A DNA stretch of 64,000 nucleotides from JBDHDH01 sp039591615. Lineage in GTDB: Bacteria > Gemmatimonadota > Gemmatimonadetes > Gemmatimonadales > GWC2-71-9. Under the pieces are notes generated by a model. It was not told where the DNA came from, ran no database searches, and worked only from the letters and a program-made list of their open reading frames with translations. Both the position numbers and the translations under genes were made by a program. Location of the stretch: positions 1 to 64,000 of the forward strand of contig JBDHDH010000004.1 in NCBI GenBank assembly GCA_039591615.1. Direction: 5' to 3'. Position 1 is the stretch's first letter. Each line of letters starts with the position of its first letter. This document shows positions 42,163-50,804 of the stretch, in pieces.

Positions 42163-44940
42163 ATGACCACCCCATTCAACGCTCGCGCCCATCTCGAGCT
42201 CCCCGAAGGCACAACCACGATCTTCCGGCTGGACGCCCTGAGCGAAGCGGGGCTCGTGGATATCGACACGCTCCCATTCTCGATCCGGGTCCTCCTCGAG
42301 AACGTGCTGCGCCACGCGGGGGCCGGGCTGGTAACGGAGGATCACGTCGCCGCCGTCGCCCATTGGGCGCCCGAGCCGGACCGGAGCGTGGACGTCCCCT
42401 TCATGCCGGGCCGCGTGGTCTTGCAGGACTTCACGGGAGTCCCCGCCGTGGTCGACCTCGCAGCCATGCGCGATGCCATCGTGGGCCTTGGGGGCGATGC
42501 TCAACAGATCAATCCCCTCGTGCCCACGGACCTCGTCATCGACCACTCCGTCCAGGTGGACTTCTTCGGCACGCCGATGGCATTTCGGCTGAACGTCGAG
42601 AAGGAGATGGCGCGGAACAGCGAGCGATACGCACTGCTGCGCTGGGCCCAGCAAGCGTTCCACGGCTTCCGAGTGGTACCTCCGGGGACCGGCATCGTGC
42701 ACCAGGTGAACCTGGAATATCTCGCAAGCGTGGTGCGCGTGGCCGAGCACCTCGGCGAGCGCGTCGCCTTCCCCGACACGCTGGTCGGCACTGATTCCCA
42801 TACGACGATGATCAACGGGTTGGGAGTCATGGGCTGGGGCGTTGGCGGGATCGAGGCCGAGGCCGTGATGTTGGGCCAGCCATACTTCATGCAGTTGCCG
42901 GACGTCGTCGGCGTGAAGCTCACGGGACGGCTCCCGGAGGGAGCCACGGCGACGGATCTGGTCCTCGTCGTCACCCAGATGCTCCGAAAGTTCGGTGTGG
43001 TCGGACGGTTCGTGGAGTTCTTCGGCCCCGGCATGAGCAGCCTCGGTCTCGCAGACCGGGCGACCATCGCCAACATGTCGCCGGAGTACGGCGCCACGAT
43101 GGGCTTCTTTCCAGTGGACCTCGAAACACTGCGATACCTCGAGCGCACGGGTCGGCCGACCGAGGTGATCGAGCGAGTCGAGCGCTACTGCAAGGAGCAG
43201 CAGCTCTTTCACAGCGAGACCGGCCCCGACCCTGACTACTCGACACTCCTGGAGCTCGACCTCGGCACGATCAAGCCCTCGCTGGCCGGGCCTCGCCGCC
43301 CCCAGGATCGAGTGCCGCTCACCGAGATCACGGCATCCTTCCGGCAGGTGCTGCCCAACCTCATCCCCAGCGGCGCCAGGCGAGGAGCACCCGAACGAGA
43401 CAGCGCCAGATGGGCTGGGGAAGGCGGGCAGTCGCCTGCGACGGCCGTTGCCGTGACCGGTGATATCGCCGCGGTCTGCGACGTGGAATACGAGGGTAGC
43501 CGTTTCGACCTGCGGGACGGGTCGGTGGTCATTGCCGCCATCACCAGCTGTACCAACACGTCGAACCCGTCGGTGATGATCGGTGCTGGCCTGGTGGCCC
43601 GAAACGCGCGGGCGCGAGGCCTGGATCGCAAGCCCTGGGTCAAGACGAGCATGGCCCCCGGGTCCAAGGTGGTCACCGATTACCTGAACGAGTCTGGCGT
43701 CATGGACGACCTCGAAGCCCTGGGGTTCCACGTCGTCGGATACGGATGCACCACCTGCATCGGAAACAGTGGGCCGCTCGCAGAGCCCATCGCCCGTGCC
43801 ATCAGCGACCACGAGCTCGTGGCGGTAGCCGTCCTCTCCGGGAACCGAAACTTCGAGGCTCGCATCCATCCGCTGGTGCGCGCGAACTATCTGGCATCCC
43901 CGATGCTCGTCGTGGCGTACGCCATCGCCGGCAGGATCGACCTGGACCTCACGAAGGAGCCCCTGGGAACGGATCCAGACGGCGAGCCCGTTCATCTGAG
44001 AGACATCTGGCCGAGCGCGGAAGAGATCAATGCCGAAGTCGCGCGCACACTGAAGCCGGCCATGTTCCGCAAGGAATACGCGGCGGTGTTCGAGGGTGAC
44101 GCAGACTGGCAGCGGCTCGAAGTCCCCGAGGCGGCTGGTGGTCGCTATGGTTGGCGCGATGACTCCACGTACGTGCGCGAGCCCCCTTTCTTCACGGGCA
44201 TGGAGTCTGAACCCGCAGCGGCCGAGAACATTGAGGGGGCCCGGGTGCTGGTGTGGCTTGGTGACTCAGTCACGACAGACCACATCTCCCCGGCCGGGGC
44301 GATCCCGAAAGACAGCCCCGCCGGCCGGTGGCTCATCGAGTGGGCCGTCAAGCCGGTCGATTTCAACACGTTCGGTTCCCGCCGCGGCAATCACGAAGTG
44401 ATGATGCGGGGGACGTTCGGAAACATCCGGATCAAGAACAAGCTGGTCGAGGGCAAGGAGGGAAACTGGACGGCCCACCTCCCGGCCGGCGAGGAAATGA
44501 GCATCTACGACGCGGCTATGCGCTATCTCGAGGAGGGCATGCCACTCGTGGTCGTGGCCGGGAAGGAGTACGGCTCCGGCAGTTCGCGAGACTGGGCTGC
44601 GAAGGGCACCGCCCTCCTGGGCGTACGCGCGGTGATCGCGGAAAGCTACGAGCGGATTCACCGCAGCAATCTCATCGGTATGGGCGTGCTGCCGCTCCAG
44701 TTTCAGCGGGGGCAGAACGCCGACGGCCTCGGGTTGAACGGCCGCGAGACCTACGACATCACCGGGATCGACGATGCGAAGCTGGCCCCTGCCTCGACGG
44801 CGCATGTCACGGCACATGGGGAGAGCGGCGACACGGTGGAGTTCGATGCGGTCGTGCGTCTCGACACGGCCATCGACGTCGAGTACTACAAGCACGGTGG
44901 GATCCTGCGTTACGTGTTGCGACAGCTTGCGAAACGGTAG
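42163..44940 (+). CDS. acnA: Aconitate hydratase (AcnA/IRP type)
   Basis: 925 residues from the ATG at 42163, chosen because the box at 42149 fits a leaderless start and the protein then begins like other AcnA sequences; the frame is open to 41995 but that part is divergent-promoter DNA. The [4Fe-4S] cysteines lie in ITSCTNTSNPSVMIGAG and GYGCTTCIGNSGPL. The swivel domain carries SRRGNHEVMMRGTFGNIRIK and GKEYGSGSSRDWAAKG. It interconverts citrate and isocitrate in the TCA cycle. An insertion near 405-430 (RRGAPERDSARWAGEGGQS) lengthens the linker. Monocistronic. Confidence 0.96.
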   Translation: MTTPFNARAHLELPEGTTTIFRLDALSEAGLVDIDTLPFSIRVLLENVLRHAGAGLVTEDHVAAVAHWAPEPDRSVDVPFMPGRVVLQDFTGVPAVVDLAAMRDAIVGLGGDAQQINPLVPTDLVIDHSVQVDFFGTPMAFRLNVEKEMARNSERYALLRWAQQAFHGFRVVPPGTGIVHQVNLEYLASVVRVAEHLGERVAFPDTLVGTDSHTTMINGLGVMGWGVGGIEAEAVMLGQPYFMQLPDVVGVKLTGRLPEGATATDLVLVVTQMLRKFGVVGRFVEFFGPGMSSLGLADRATIANMSPEYGATMGFFPVDLETLRYLERTGRPTEVIERVERYCKEQQLFHSETGPDPDYSTLLELDLGTIKPSLAGPRRPQDRVPLTEITASFRQVLPNLIPSGARRGAPERDSARWAGEGGQSPATAVAVTGDIAAVCDVEYEGSRFDLRDGSVVIAAITSCTNTSNPSVMIGAGLVARNARARGLDRKPWVKTSMAPGSKVVTDYLNESGVMDDLEALGFHVVGYGCTTCIGNSGPLAEPIARAISDHELVAVAVLSGNRNFEARIHPLVRANYLASPMLVVAYAIAGRIDLDLTKEPLGTDPDGEPVHLRDIWPSAEEINAEVARTLKPAMFRKEYAAVFEGDADWQRLEVPEAAGGRYGWRDDSTYVREPPFFTGMESEPAAAENIEGARVLVWLGDSVTTDHISPAGAIPKDSPAGRWLIEWAVKPVDFNTFGSRRGNHEVMMRGTFGNIRIKNKLVEGKEGNWTAHLPAGEEMSIYDAAMRYLEEGMPLVVVAGKEYGSGSSRDWAAKGTALLGVRAVIAESYERIHRSNLIGMGVLPLQFQRGQNADGLGLNGRETYDITGIDDAKLAPASTAHVTAHGESGDTVEFDAVVRLDTAIDVEYYKHGGILRYVLRQLAKR

Positions 44941-44996
44941 ACAGCAGAGGGACGGGCGGTCGAGGGCGTGTTAGTGACCTCGCGTCCCCCCGAACG

Positions 44997-46151
44997 TCAC
45001 CGCGTCACCTCCAAGAACCGCTCGACCCGATCCCAGTCTGCTACAGTGTCCTCGTACCCAAGCTCCACCAGCAGATTCGTGTAGGTGGGCTCGAACAGGA
45101 GATAACTCACGAAGTCCGAGCTCCCGGGCCGCCTTGCACCGATGCTGTTCACGACCCAGCGCAGCATCTTAGGGAGGTTCTCGCCGTGCCCTCGAGAGAG
45201 CACGCCGAGGTCCCGGGACGGGCGTAGCATCAGGAGCTCGATAGGACGGAGCTTGCCCGGGCCGAGCGTTCCCGGCGCACACCGCTCGAGCACGTGGTTG
45301 ATGCGTTCCAGGCGTTCCGCATCGGCGTCCAAGGAATCCAGGAACACGGCGTTGAACAGCAGGCCCATGACCTCGGCGCTGGCGGGGTATTCCCCCACTG
45401 GATGAACCGGGACGCTCGCGAACGCTCTCCCCGACCGCATCGTGATCGCAATGATCCGCGTTGCGCCCAAATGGATCGCCGGAGCCAGCGGCGCGATCTG
45501 CCGCACACTGCCATCACCGTAGAAGCCATCCCGCAATCGCACCGCGGAGAAGATGATCGGGATTGCGGCGGACGCCATCACGTGGTCGATGGTGAGCTCG
45601 GCTCGGACGCCGATGCGCTGCACCCGCTCCCATACGGGGATGTCAGATACGCCTTGCATGAACGTGACCGTCTGCCCCGTGGTGTACGAGGTCGCGCTCA
45701 GCGCTACGGCCCGCAGCCGCTCCTCGAGGATGTTCGTCTCGATTCCCGAGAGATCCATACACCCCTCGAGAAACCGCGTCAGCGGCGAGAGATTCATCAA
45801 ACCCTTCACCGTCCCGGGCTCGGTGCGGCGACCGAATCGCGTACGTAGGAGCCCGCGCAGGGACGTGCGGAGCAGGCCCACGGGGTGGACGGAATAGACC
45901 TGGTCGGGGGTGAGCCTCGACCACTCGGTCCGAAGGCCGGCCACCGCCGTCGCGAAGTTGCCTCGGTGCGCCGCCAGGTAGGCGATATTGATGGCGCCGG
46001 CCGACACGCCCGTCAGGATCGGGATCCGGAGGTCCGGAACGCGCTCTGCGATTGCTGACAATACTCCGACCTGGTACGCGGCACGGGCACCGCCTCCCGC
46101 AAGCACGAGCGCGACGTCGTCGGAGGGTGACTGGAGACCCGGGAGCGTCAT
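44997..46151 (-). CDS. Patatin-like phospholipase
   Basis: 384 residues from the ATG at 46151; an ATG at 46199 would add 16. The oxyanion GGGARAAYQVGVL, nucleophile GVSAGA and the later DGFYGDGSVRQIAPL (Asp of the dyad in DGS) are all present, so the Ser-Asp dyad is intact. The C-terminal 150 residues continue with helical sequence (LDADAERLERINHVLERC). It is a cytoplasmic or peripheral acyl hydrolase, probably acting on membrane lipids. Divergent from arfB; neither start has a good ribosome-binding site. Confidence 0.88.
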   Translation of the reverse strand: MTLPGLQSPSDDVALVLAGGGARAAYQVGVLSAIAERVPDLRIPILTGVSAGAINIAYLAAHRGNFATAVAGLRTEWSRLTPDQVYSVHPVGLLRTSLRGLLRTRFGRRTEPGTVKGLMNLSPLTRFLEGCMDLSGIETNILEERLRAVALSATSYTTGQTVTFMQGVSDIPVWERVQRIGVRAELTIDHVMASAAIPIIFSAVRLRDGFYGDGSVRQIAPLAPAIHLGATRIIAITMRSGRAFASVPVHPVGEYPASAEVMGLLFNAVFLDSLDADAERLERINHVLERCAPGTLGPGKLRPIELLMLRPSRDLGVLSRGHGENLPKMLRWVVNSIGARRPGSSDFVSYLLFEPTYTNLLVELGYEDTVADWDRVERFLEVTR

Positions 46152-46214
46152 GGCCGCGGAAAGGTGACGAGAGCGCGCGGGCAGCGCCAGGGGCTGCATT
46201 TCGCGCGCGCGCGC

Positions 46215-46221
46215 TTATCTT
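46215..46221 (+). promoter_or_regulatory. TTATCTT -10 box for leaderless arfB
   Basis: TATCTT at 46216-46221 ends eight bases before the GTG at 46230, the same arrangement as upstream of aconitase. It follows a run of alternating GC. No Shine-Dalgarno precedes the GTG. Confidence 0.5.
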
Positions 46222-46229
46222 CCGACCCC

Positions 46230-46637
46230 GTGGCGTTCACCGTTCCCGACGACGAGCTGGAATTTCGTGCCAGTCGTGCGAGCGGCCCGGGCGGACAGCA
46301 CGTCAACAAGACGTCAACCCGGGTCGAGGTGTTGTGGAACGTCCGAACGAGCGCCGCACTGACCGATGTGCAGCGCACGCGGGTGCTGGACAAGCTGAGC
46401 AATCGGGTAGACTCCACCGGTGTGCTGCGCGTGGCCGCCAGCGAGCGACGCAGTCAGCTGCGCAATCGCGAAGCGGCGGCGATGCGACTCAATGCGCTGG
46501 TGCAGGAGGCGCTCCGGAAACCCCGCCCCCGAAAACGGACCAAGCCGCCGCGGGCAGCCATCGAGAAGCGGCTCGAGGAGAAACGGCGGCGCTCGGACAC
46601 CAAGCAACGGCGAGGGCGCGTCAAACCTGAGGATTGA
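46230..46637 (+). CDS. arfB: Ribosome-rescue peptidyl-tRNA hydrolase ArfB (YaeJ family)
   Basis: 135 residues from GTG at 46230; an earlier in-frame GTG at 46164 runs through the promoter-like box and an alternating GC tract, so I reject it. The catalytic GGQ is in ASGPGGQHVNKTSTRVEVLW, the RF-1 type hydrolase loop. The tail is Arg/Lys-rich (PRPRKRTKPPRAAIEKRLEE), as in ArfB, where it enters the empty mRNA channel of stalled ribosomes. It releases peptides from non-stop ribosomes. Typical length for the family. Confidence 0.93.
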   Translation: MAFTVPDDELEFRASRASGPGGQHVNKTSTRVEVLWNVRTSAALTDVQRTRVLDKLSNRVDSTGVLRVAASERRSQLRNREAAAMRLNALVQEALRKPRPRKRTKPPRAAIEKRLEEKRRRSDTKQRRGRVKPED

Positions 46638-46700
46638 GATCGGAGCGAACGGACGTCCGGCGACTGGTCCGACGTCGAGGAGAGCCATGGAGAGATTCTC

Positions 46701-47168
46701 ATGCAGCTAGGGCACGTTCCCCTGGCCTTATCCATCGCGACCTACGACTGGAGCCCGAGAACGGCGATCTTCTGCCTCGCGATGCACTTTCTGCCCAACG
46801 TCGACTCCCTCGTGGAGCGTGCCGGGTGGGCCGACAGCGGCTTTCATTGCAGCGCGACGCATACCGTGTGGTTCGCCGTCGTCATGAGCGCCATCGTGGC
46901 AATCGTGTCGCCGCACTACTCGATCTTTGCATTCGCCGCCATCATGACCCACTTCGCTGCCGACATCGGAAGTACCGTAGGTCTCCCTCTCCTCTGGCCG
47001 TTCTACCGCAAGAGGCTGACCCTCGCCCTGTTCAAGGACTCGGGCTACTGGGGAAAAGAGATGTACATCGGATACTATAGACAACCCATGGCGTGGGTAC
47101 TGGAGGGTGGGGTCATCGCCTTCTTTGTGTACCGCCTCTTCCATATCGGGGCGTTGGGATCGGGATAG
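46701..47168 (+). CDS. YdjM-like (DUF457) membrane-bound metal-dependent hydrolase family protein
   Basis: 155 residues with about four TM segments. It has the His-rich motif set of the family: a His near the N-terminus (LGHVPLALSIA), HFLPNVDSLVERAG, HCSATHTVWF, THFAADIGST and LLWPFYRKRLTLAL. Members such as E. coli YdjM are inner-membrane proteins; hydrolase activity is predicted rather than shown. It lies 63 bp after arfB and 13 bp before the GMC oxidoreductase gene, so it may be part of the same transcript. Confidence 0.82.
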   Translation: MQLGHVPLALSIATYDWSPRTAIFCLAMHFLPNVDSLVERAGWADSGFHCSATHTVWFAVVMSAIVAIVSPHYSIFAFAAIMTHFAADIGSTVGLPLLWPFYRKRLTLALFKDSGYWGKEMYIGYYRQPMAWVLEGGVIAFFVYRLFHIGALGSG

Positions 47169-47181
47169 GCTGGCGCGTTCG

Positions 47182-48768
47182 ATGCACTCTTCCCACTGGG
47201 ATACCGTCATCGTCGGGAGTGGATTCGGGGGCAGCACGGTTGCCCTCGAACTCGCCAAGGCTGGGCGCAACGTGTTGGTGCTCGAGCGCGGTCGATGGGT
47301 CGACCGCGACGACTCGGCGTGGGACCCCATCGCCATTCAAGTAGAGCGCAAGTACCGCGGCGTCACATCCTACGAAGTGGACGAGCGATGGGGCCGGAAG
47401 ATCACGTATCCGGACGATGCCGTCGGGGGGAAGTCGATCTTCTACGGTGCCGCCTCCTTTCGTTACCGCGAGGCCGACTTCACGACCAGCGCCCGCTTCG
47501 CAGGCGGGCCGTCGGACACCATCCCAAATATGGACTGGCCCATCCAGTACGCGGACCTCGAGCCGTTCTATCACGAAGCGGAGCACACCATCGGTGTGGC
47601 CGGTGTGGCCGGCACCGATCCCACCGAGCCACCACGAGTCGGCGATTATCCAGCCCCGCCTCCCCCCTACGGAAGGTCGGCGCGTCGGATCGCCGATGCG
47701 GCGAGTGCCCTCGGACTCCGACCCTTTCCCATCCCACTCGCCATCAACTTCGACGGAAGGGGCGGGCGGCCGAGCTGCGCGATGTGCATGACGTGTGACT
47801 TGTTCCCGTGCAAGATCTGCGCGAAGAACGACCTCGCGGTGACAGTCCTCGCCGACGCACACCGGCGCGGTGCTCGGATCCGCTCTCGCACCATCGTGAA
47901 GCGACTCGTCATGGAAGCGGACCGGGTACGCGCCGTGGAATGCATCGACCTCGAACGAAACGAGGAGATCACCATCACGTGCGATCTCTGCGTGGTGAGT
48001 TGCGGCGCCATCGGCTCGGCGGCCCTCCTTTTGGCGTCGGGGCTCGGCGAGCGAAGGCCCAACGGCCCATTGATCGGTCGCCACCTCATGCGGCACTGCA
48101 GTGGCGTCGTCATCGGGCTCTTTCCATTCAAGACCAACCCCGAGCAACTGTTTCACAAACAGGTGGCGATTGCCGATTTCTATTTTGGAGACCGCAGTCG
48201 GCGTCCCGAGGGGCCGTGGGGCATGATCCAGGCATTGCAAACGCCGCCACCCGAGTTCATCGAGCAGACTTCGCCCTTCCCGTTTCCGGTGGGGAAGATC
48301 GGTGCGAAAACGATTGCACACCACGCCTACTTGTTGTGCATCGCGGAGGATCTTCCCCGCCCCGACAACCGGGTCGAGGTGGATGCTGGGATCCGCGACG
48401 GCATCGGCATGCCACGCGTGCGAGTCCACCACCGGTACACAACCCGAGATCGCAAAGCCCGCCGGGCGCTCTTCGGCAAAGGCGGGCGAATCCTGCGACA
48501 GGCTGGCGCGCTCATTCGCGTTCGCATGCCCATCCACACCTATTCCCACGCCATTGGGACGTGTCGCTTCGGCGAGCATCCGGAACGGGCAGTGTTGGAT
48601 CCGTGGTGTGGGTTCTTTGGCGTTTCGAATCTCTTCGTCGTTGACGGAAGCTTCCTCCCGTCCTCGGGAAGCGTGAACCCAAGCCTCACCATCGCCGCCA
48701 ACGGTCTCCGCGTGGGGCGGTATCTGGCCGACCACTGGGACGAGGTGCTGGACCGCAACCCGCCGTGA
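47182..48768 (+). CDS. GMC-family FAD-dependent oxidoreductase
   Basis: 528 residues from the ATG at 47182. Rossmann FAD motif VIVGSGFGGSTVALELAKAG near the N-terminus, a Cys-rich segment CAMCMTCDLFPCKIC (about 195-210) and the C-terminal FAD/active-site region VDGSFLPSSGSVNPSLTIAA. Family members oxidise alcohols, sterols or sugars. The five-Cys insert is reminiscent of the 2Fe-2S-like or metal-binding insert of cholesterol-oxidase-like bacterial GMC proteins and deserves attention. It overlaps the next gene (GTGA), suggesting a joint pathway with the Gfo/Idh dehydrogenase. Confidence 0.88.
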   Translation: MHSSHWDTVIVGSGFGGSTVALELAKAGRNVLVLERGRWVDRDDSAWDPIAIQVERKYRGVTSYEVDERWGRKITYPDDAVGGKSIFYGAASFRYREADFTTSARFAGGPSDTIPNMDWPIQYADLEPFYHEAEHTIGVAGVAGTDPTEPPRVGDYPAPPPPYGRSARRIADAASALGLRPFPIPLAINFDGRGGRPSCAMCMTCDLFPCKICAKNDLAVTVLADAHRRGARIRSRTIVKRLVMEADRVRAVECIDLERNEEITITCDLCVVSCGAIGSAALLLASGLGERRPNGPLIGRHLMRHCSGVVIGLFPFKTNPEQLFHKQVAIADFYFGDRSRRPEGPWGMIQALQTPPPEFIEQTSPFPFPVGKIGAKTIAHHAYLLCIAEDLPRPDNRVEVDAGIRDGIGMPRVRVHHRYTTRDRKARRALFGKGGRILRQAGALIRVRMPIHTYSHAIGTCRFGEHPERAVLDPWCGFFGVSNLFVVDGSFLPSSGSVNPSLTIAANGLRVGRYLADHWDEVLDRNPP

Positions 48769-49778
48769 CCAAGATCAACCTCTGCATCCTCGGTTGCGGC
48801 GCCATTGCCAGGCTTCACAGCCGGGTAGCCCGTACCCTACGTTCGCGAGTCAATCTCCTCTACGCCAGCCGATCGCTCGAGACCGCGGAGACCTACAATC
48901 GCAAGTTCGGTGGGATCGGGGCCTTCGGCGACTACGAGTCCGCATGTGCGGACCCGCGGGTGGACGCCGTACTCATTTGCACGCCCCACGCGCTCCACGT
49001 CTCCCACGCGCATCTCGCGGCGCGCAATGGCAAGGCGATGCTGATCGAAAAGCCGGTCACCCGTACGCTCCAGGAGTTATCCGAAATCGAGCGCGTCGTC
49101 GGAGAGACAGGCGTTATCGCGATGGTCGCCGAGAACTACCATTTCAAGCCGCTCATCAACGTGCTACGGCAGCACATCACACGGGGCGACATGGGTGACG
49201 TGTTGTTCGTCGAGGTAAATCGCGCCGGAACGAGCACCATTCGGGGTTGGCGCGCAGATGCCGAGATGATGGGAGGGGGAGCGCTGCTGGAAGGCGGTGT
49301 GCACTGGATGAATCTGTTGGTGAATATCGGAGGAAAAGTCGATACCGTCGTGGCTGCGCATCCCACAAAGGATAGGGAGCTCATCGCACCCTTCGAAGAC
49401 AGCTTGGAGCTGCTCGTCAAGTTCGCGGACGGCGCCGTCGGCAAGCTGCTTCACGCCTGGAATCTGCGAAATCGCATCGGCGGCCTGAGCATCTCCAAGA
49501 TCTACGGCAGCGACGGCAACATACACTTCGAAAGCAACGGTATCGCTGTGCTCGTTCTCGGGCGTCGCAAGCGCCTTCGACTCCCCGGATTCCTTGATAT
49601 CATGGGCTATCGGGCCATGTTGAAGCACTTCGTCGATTGTGTGCAGGGTGGCCGGACGCCGAGCATGTCCCTGGCAGTCGCACGGCGCGACCTCCGGGTG
49701 ATCGCCGCGGCGTACCGGTCGCTTGAGAGTGGGCACTTCGAATCCGCGCAGGAGGATCGCGATGTTCGAAATCACTAG
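48765..49778 (+). CDS. Gfo/Idh/MocA-family NAD(P)-dependent oxidoreductase
   Basis: 337 residues from GTG, overlapping the stop of the GMC gene by four bases. N-terminal Rossmann fold CILGCGAIARLHSRVAR, then VDAVLICTPHALHVSHAH and the substrate-site Lys in IEKPVTRT. The C-terminal half is the beta-sheet dimerisation domain (GGGALLEGGVHWMNLLVNIG). It oxidises or reduces a sugar or related polyol. It is translationally coupled to the GMC oxidoreductase; together they may oxidise an alcohol or sugar stepwise. Confidence 0.9.
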   Translation: MTKINLCILGCGAIARLHSRVARTLRSRVNLLYASRSLETAETYNRKFGGIGAFGDYESACADPRVDAVLICTPHALHVSHAHLAARNGKAMLIEKPVTRTLQELSEIERVVGETGVIAMVAENYHFKPLINVLRQHITRGDMGDVLFVEVNRAGTSTIRGWRADAEMMGGGALLEGGVHWMNLLVNIGGKVDTVVAAHPTKDRELIAPFEDSLELLVKFADGAVGKLLHAWNLRNRIGGLSISKIYGSDGNIHFESNGIAVLVLGRRKRLRLPGFLDIMGYRAMLKHFVDCVQGGRTPSMSLAVARRDLRVIAAAYRSLESGHFESAQEDRDVRNH

Positions 49779-50229
49779 CCCGGCATTCTCGGACGGAGGA
49801 CCCATCCCCCGGGCACACACGTGCGACGGCGCAGACCTCTCCCCTCCCCTCACCTGGCGGGATGCCCCAAAAGGAACGAGTGCGTTCGCGCTCGTGGTGG
49901 ACGACCCCGACGCCCCAGCGGGAACCTGGGTCCACTGGGTGGTGTACGGCCTCGACGCGTCGACCACCAACCTGCCCGCTGGCATACCGACGACGCCCGA
50001 ACTCGAGCAACCCATCGGGGCCACGCAAGGCACCAACGATTTCCGGCGGAGCGGGTACGGCGGACCATGCCCGCCACGAGGGCGACCGCATCGATACGTG
50101 TTCACGCTGTACGCTCTCGATACGCGAATCGCGCTCCCACCGGGAGCCACCAAGAACGTGCTCCTGCGTGCCATCAAAGAACACGTTCTGGAAGAGGCAA
50201 AGATGATCGGGACGTACGGGAGGGGATAG
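49762..50229 (+). CDS. YbhB/YbcL-type PEBP-family protein
   Basis: 155 residues from the ATG at 49762, overlapping the Gfo/Idh gene by 17 bp, with GAGGA upstream. The PEBP pattern is complete: SPAFSDGGPIPRAHTCDGAD, SPPLTWRDAP, LVVDDPDAPAGTWVHWVVYG and YGGPCPPRGRPHRYVFTLYA. These proteins bind phosphorylated ligands or act as kinase or protease modulators in other organisms; the bacterial function is unclear. Convergent with the OsmC-family gene 82 bp away. Confidence 0.92.
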   Translation: MFEITSPAFSDGGPIPRAHTCDGADLSPPLTWRDAPKGTSAFALVVDDPDAPAGTWVHWVVYGLDASTTNLPAGIPTTPELEQPIGATQGTNDFRRSGYGGPCPPRGRPHRYVFTLYALDTRIALPPGATKNVLLRAIKEHVLEEAKMIGTYGRG

Positions 50230-50311
50230 GCCGGTCCCACATGATCGCTTGACGGTGGAACGGCATAGCGGGACCCCCATCCACCCCACGGGCCACCCCC
50301 CGTACCGACAC

Positions 50312-50776
50312 TCACCGATACTCGACATCCGTCGAGATGTCTACGCAGCCGCCGATACTCCGCGCCACGGGACAGGCCCCGGCGTGGACCGCCAGCACGC
50401 GTTCCACCGTTTGGCGCGCCTCGCCGGGAACCTCCAGCTCATACCGGACATGGATGCGCCGGATCACCAGAACGCCTTCCTCTTTCTCGATCTCACCGGT
50501 AACGTGGCCAACGAGGTGTTCCGGCTCGACCGCGACCCCGCGCGCTGCCAGCGCGCCAGCAAAGGTGCCGGTGAGTCAGCCGCCGGCCGCCGCCACCACA
50601 TAGTCCAGGGTCGTCGCATGCGGGTCCTCCTCGCTCATATCGACGCCGTAGTGCTCGGCGACGGCTCCGTGAACGCCGAACGACACTGGCTTCGGCTCCG
50701 CCGGGATCATTGCACGGCGCAGCGGTCCGCCAATACGCTGAATCGTGGCCCGGGACGTGTAAACGACATCTGACAT
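50312..50776 (-). CDS. OsmC-like peroxidase with selenocysteine encoded by in-frame UGA
   Basis: Read with UGA as selenocysteine the protein has 154 residues, from ATG 50776 (GGGAGG eight bases upstream) to TGA 50314-50312. UGA is codon 67 (50578-50576) in VVAAAGG-U-LTGTFAGALAA, exactly the peroxidatic Cys site of OsmC/Ohr proteins (GGCLTGT in relatives). The frame then continues with no stop through VGHVTGEIEKEEGVLVIRRI and the resolving-Cys motif VHAGACPVARSIGGC (Cys135). If UGA were a true stop, a 66-residue fragment lacking both active thiols would result. A hairpin fit for a bacterial SECIS follows the UGA. The likely role is thiol-dependent removal of organic hydroperoxides. No sel genes are in the window, so the decoding machinery must be elsewhere. 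The alternative is a recent Cys-to-stop mutation. Confidence 0.85.
50540..50578 (-). promoter_or_regulatory. UGA codon and bacterial SECIS-like hairpin
   Basis: On the minus strand the UGA (50578-50576) is followed by 19 bases, then GCGCGCU (50556-50550), loop GGC (50549-50547) and AGCGCGC (50546-50540): a perfect 7-bp stem. The apical loop starts 26 bases after UGA and begins with GG. Known bacterial SECIS elements have a small apical loop with G among its first two bases, placed roughly 16 to 37 bases after UGA. This element fits all of those rules. Confidence 0.7.
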
Positions 50777-50804
50777 CGGTCTGCCTCCCTCGCGAGTCGC
50801 CAGC

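Noticed and set aside
41935..43995. 686-residue minus-strand frame opposite aconitase
   Set aside because: Aconitase is unmistakable on the plus strand; the antisense frame is a codon-bias artefact.
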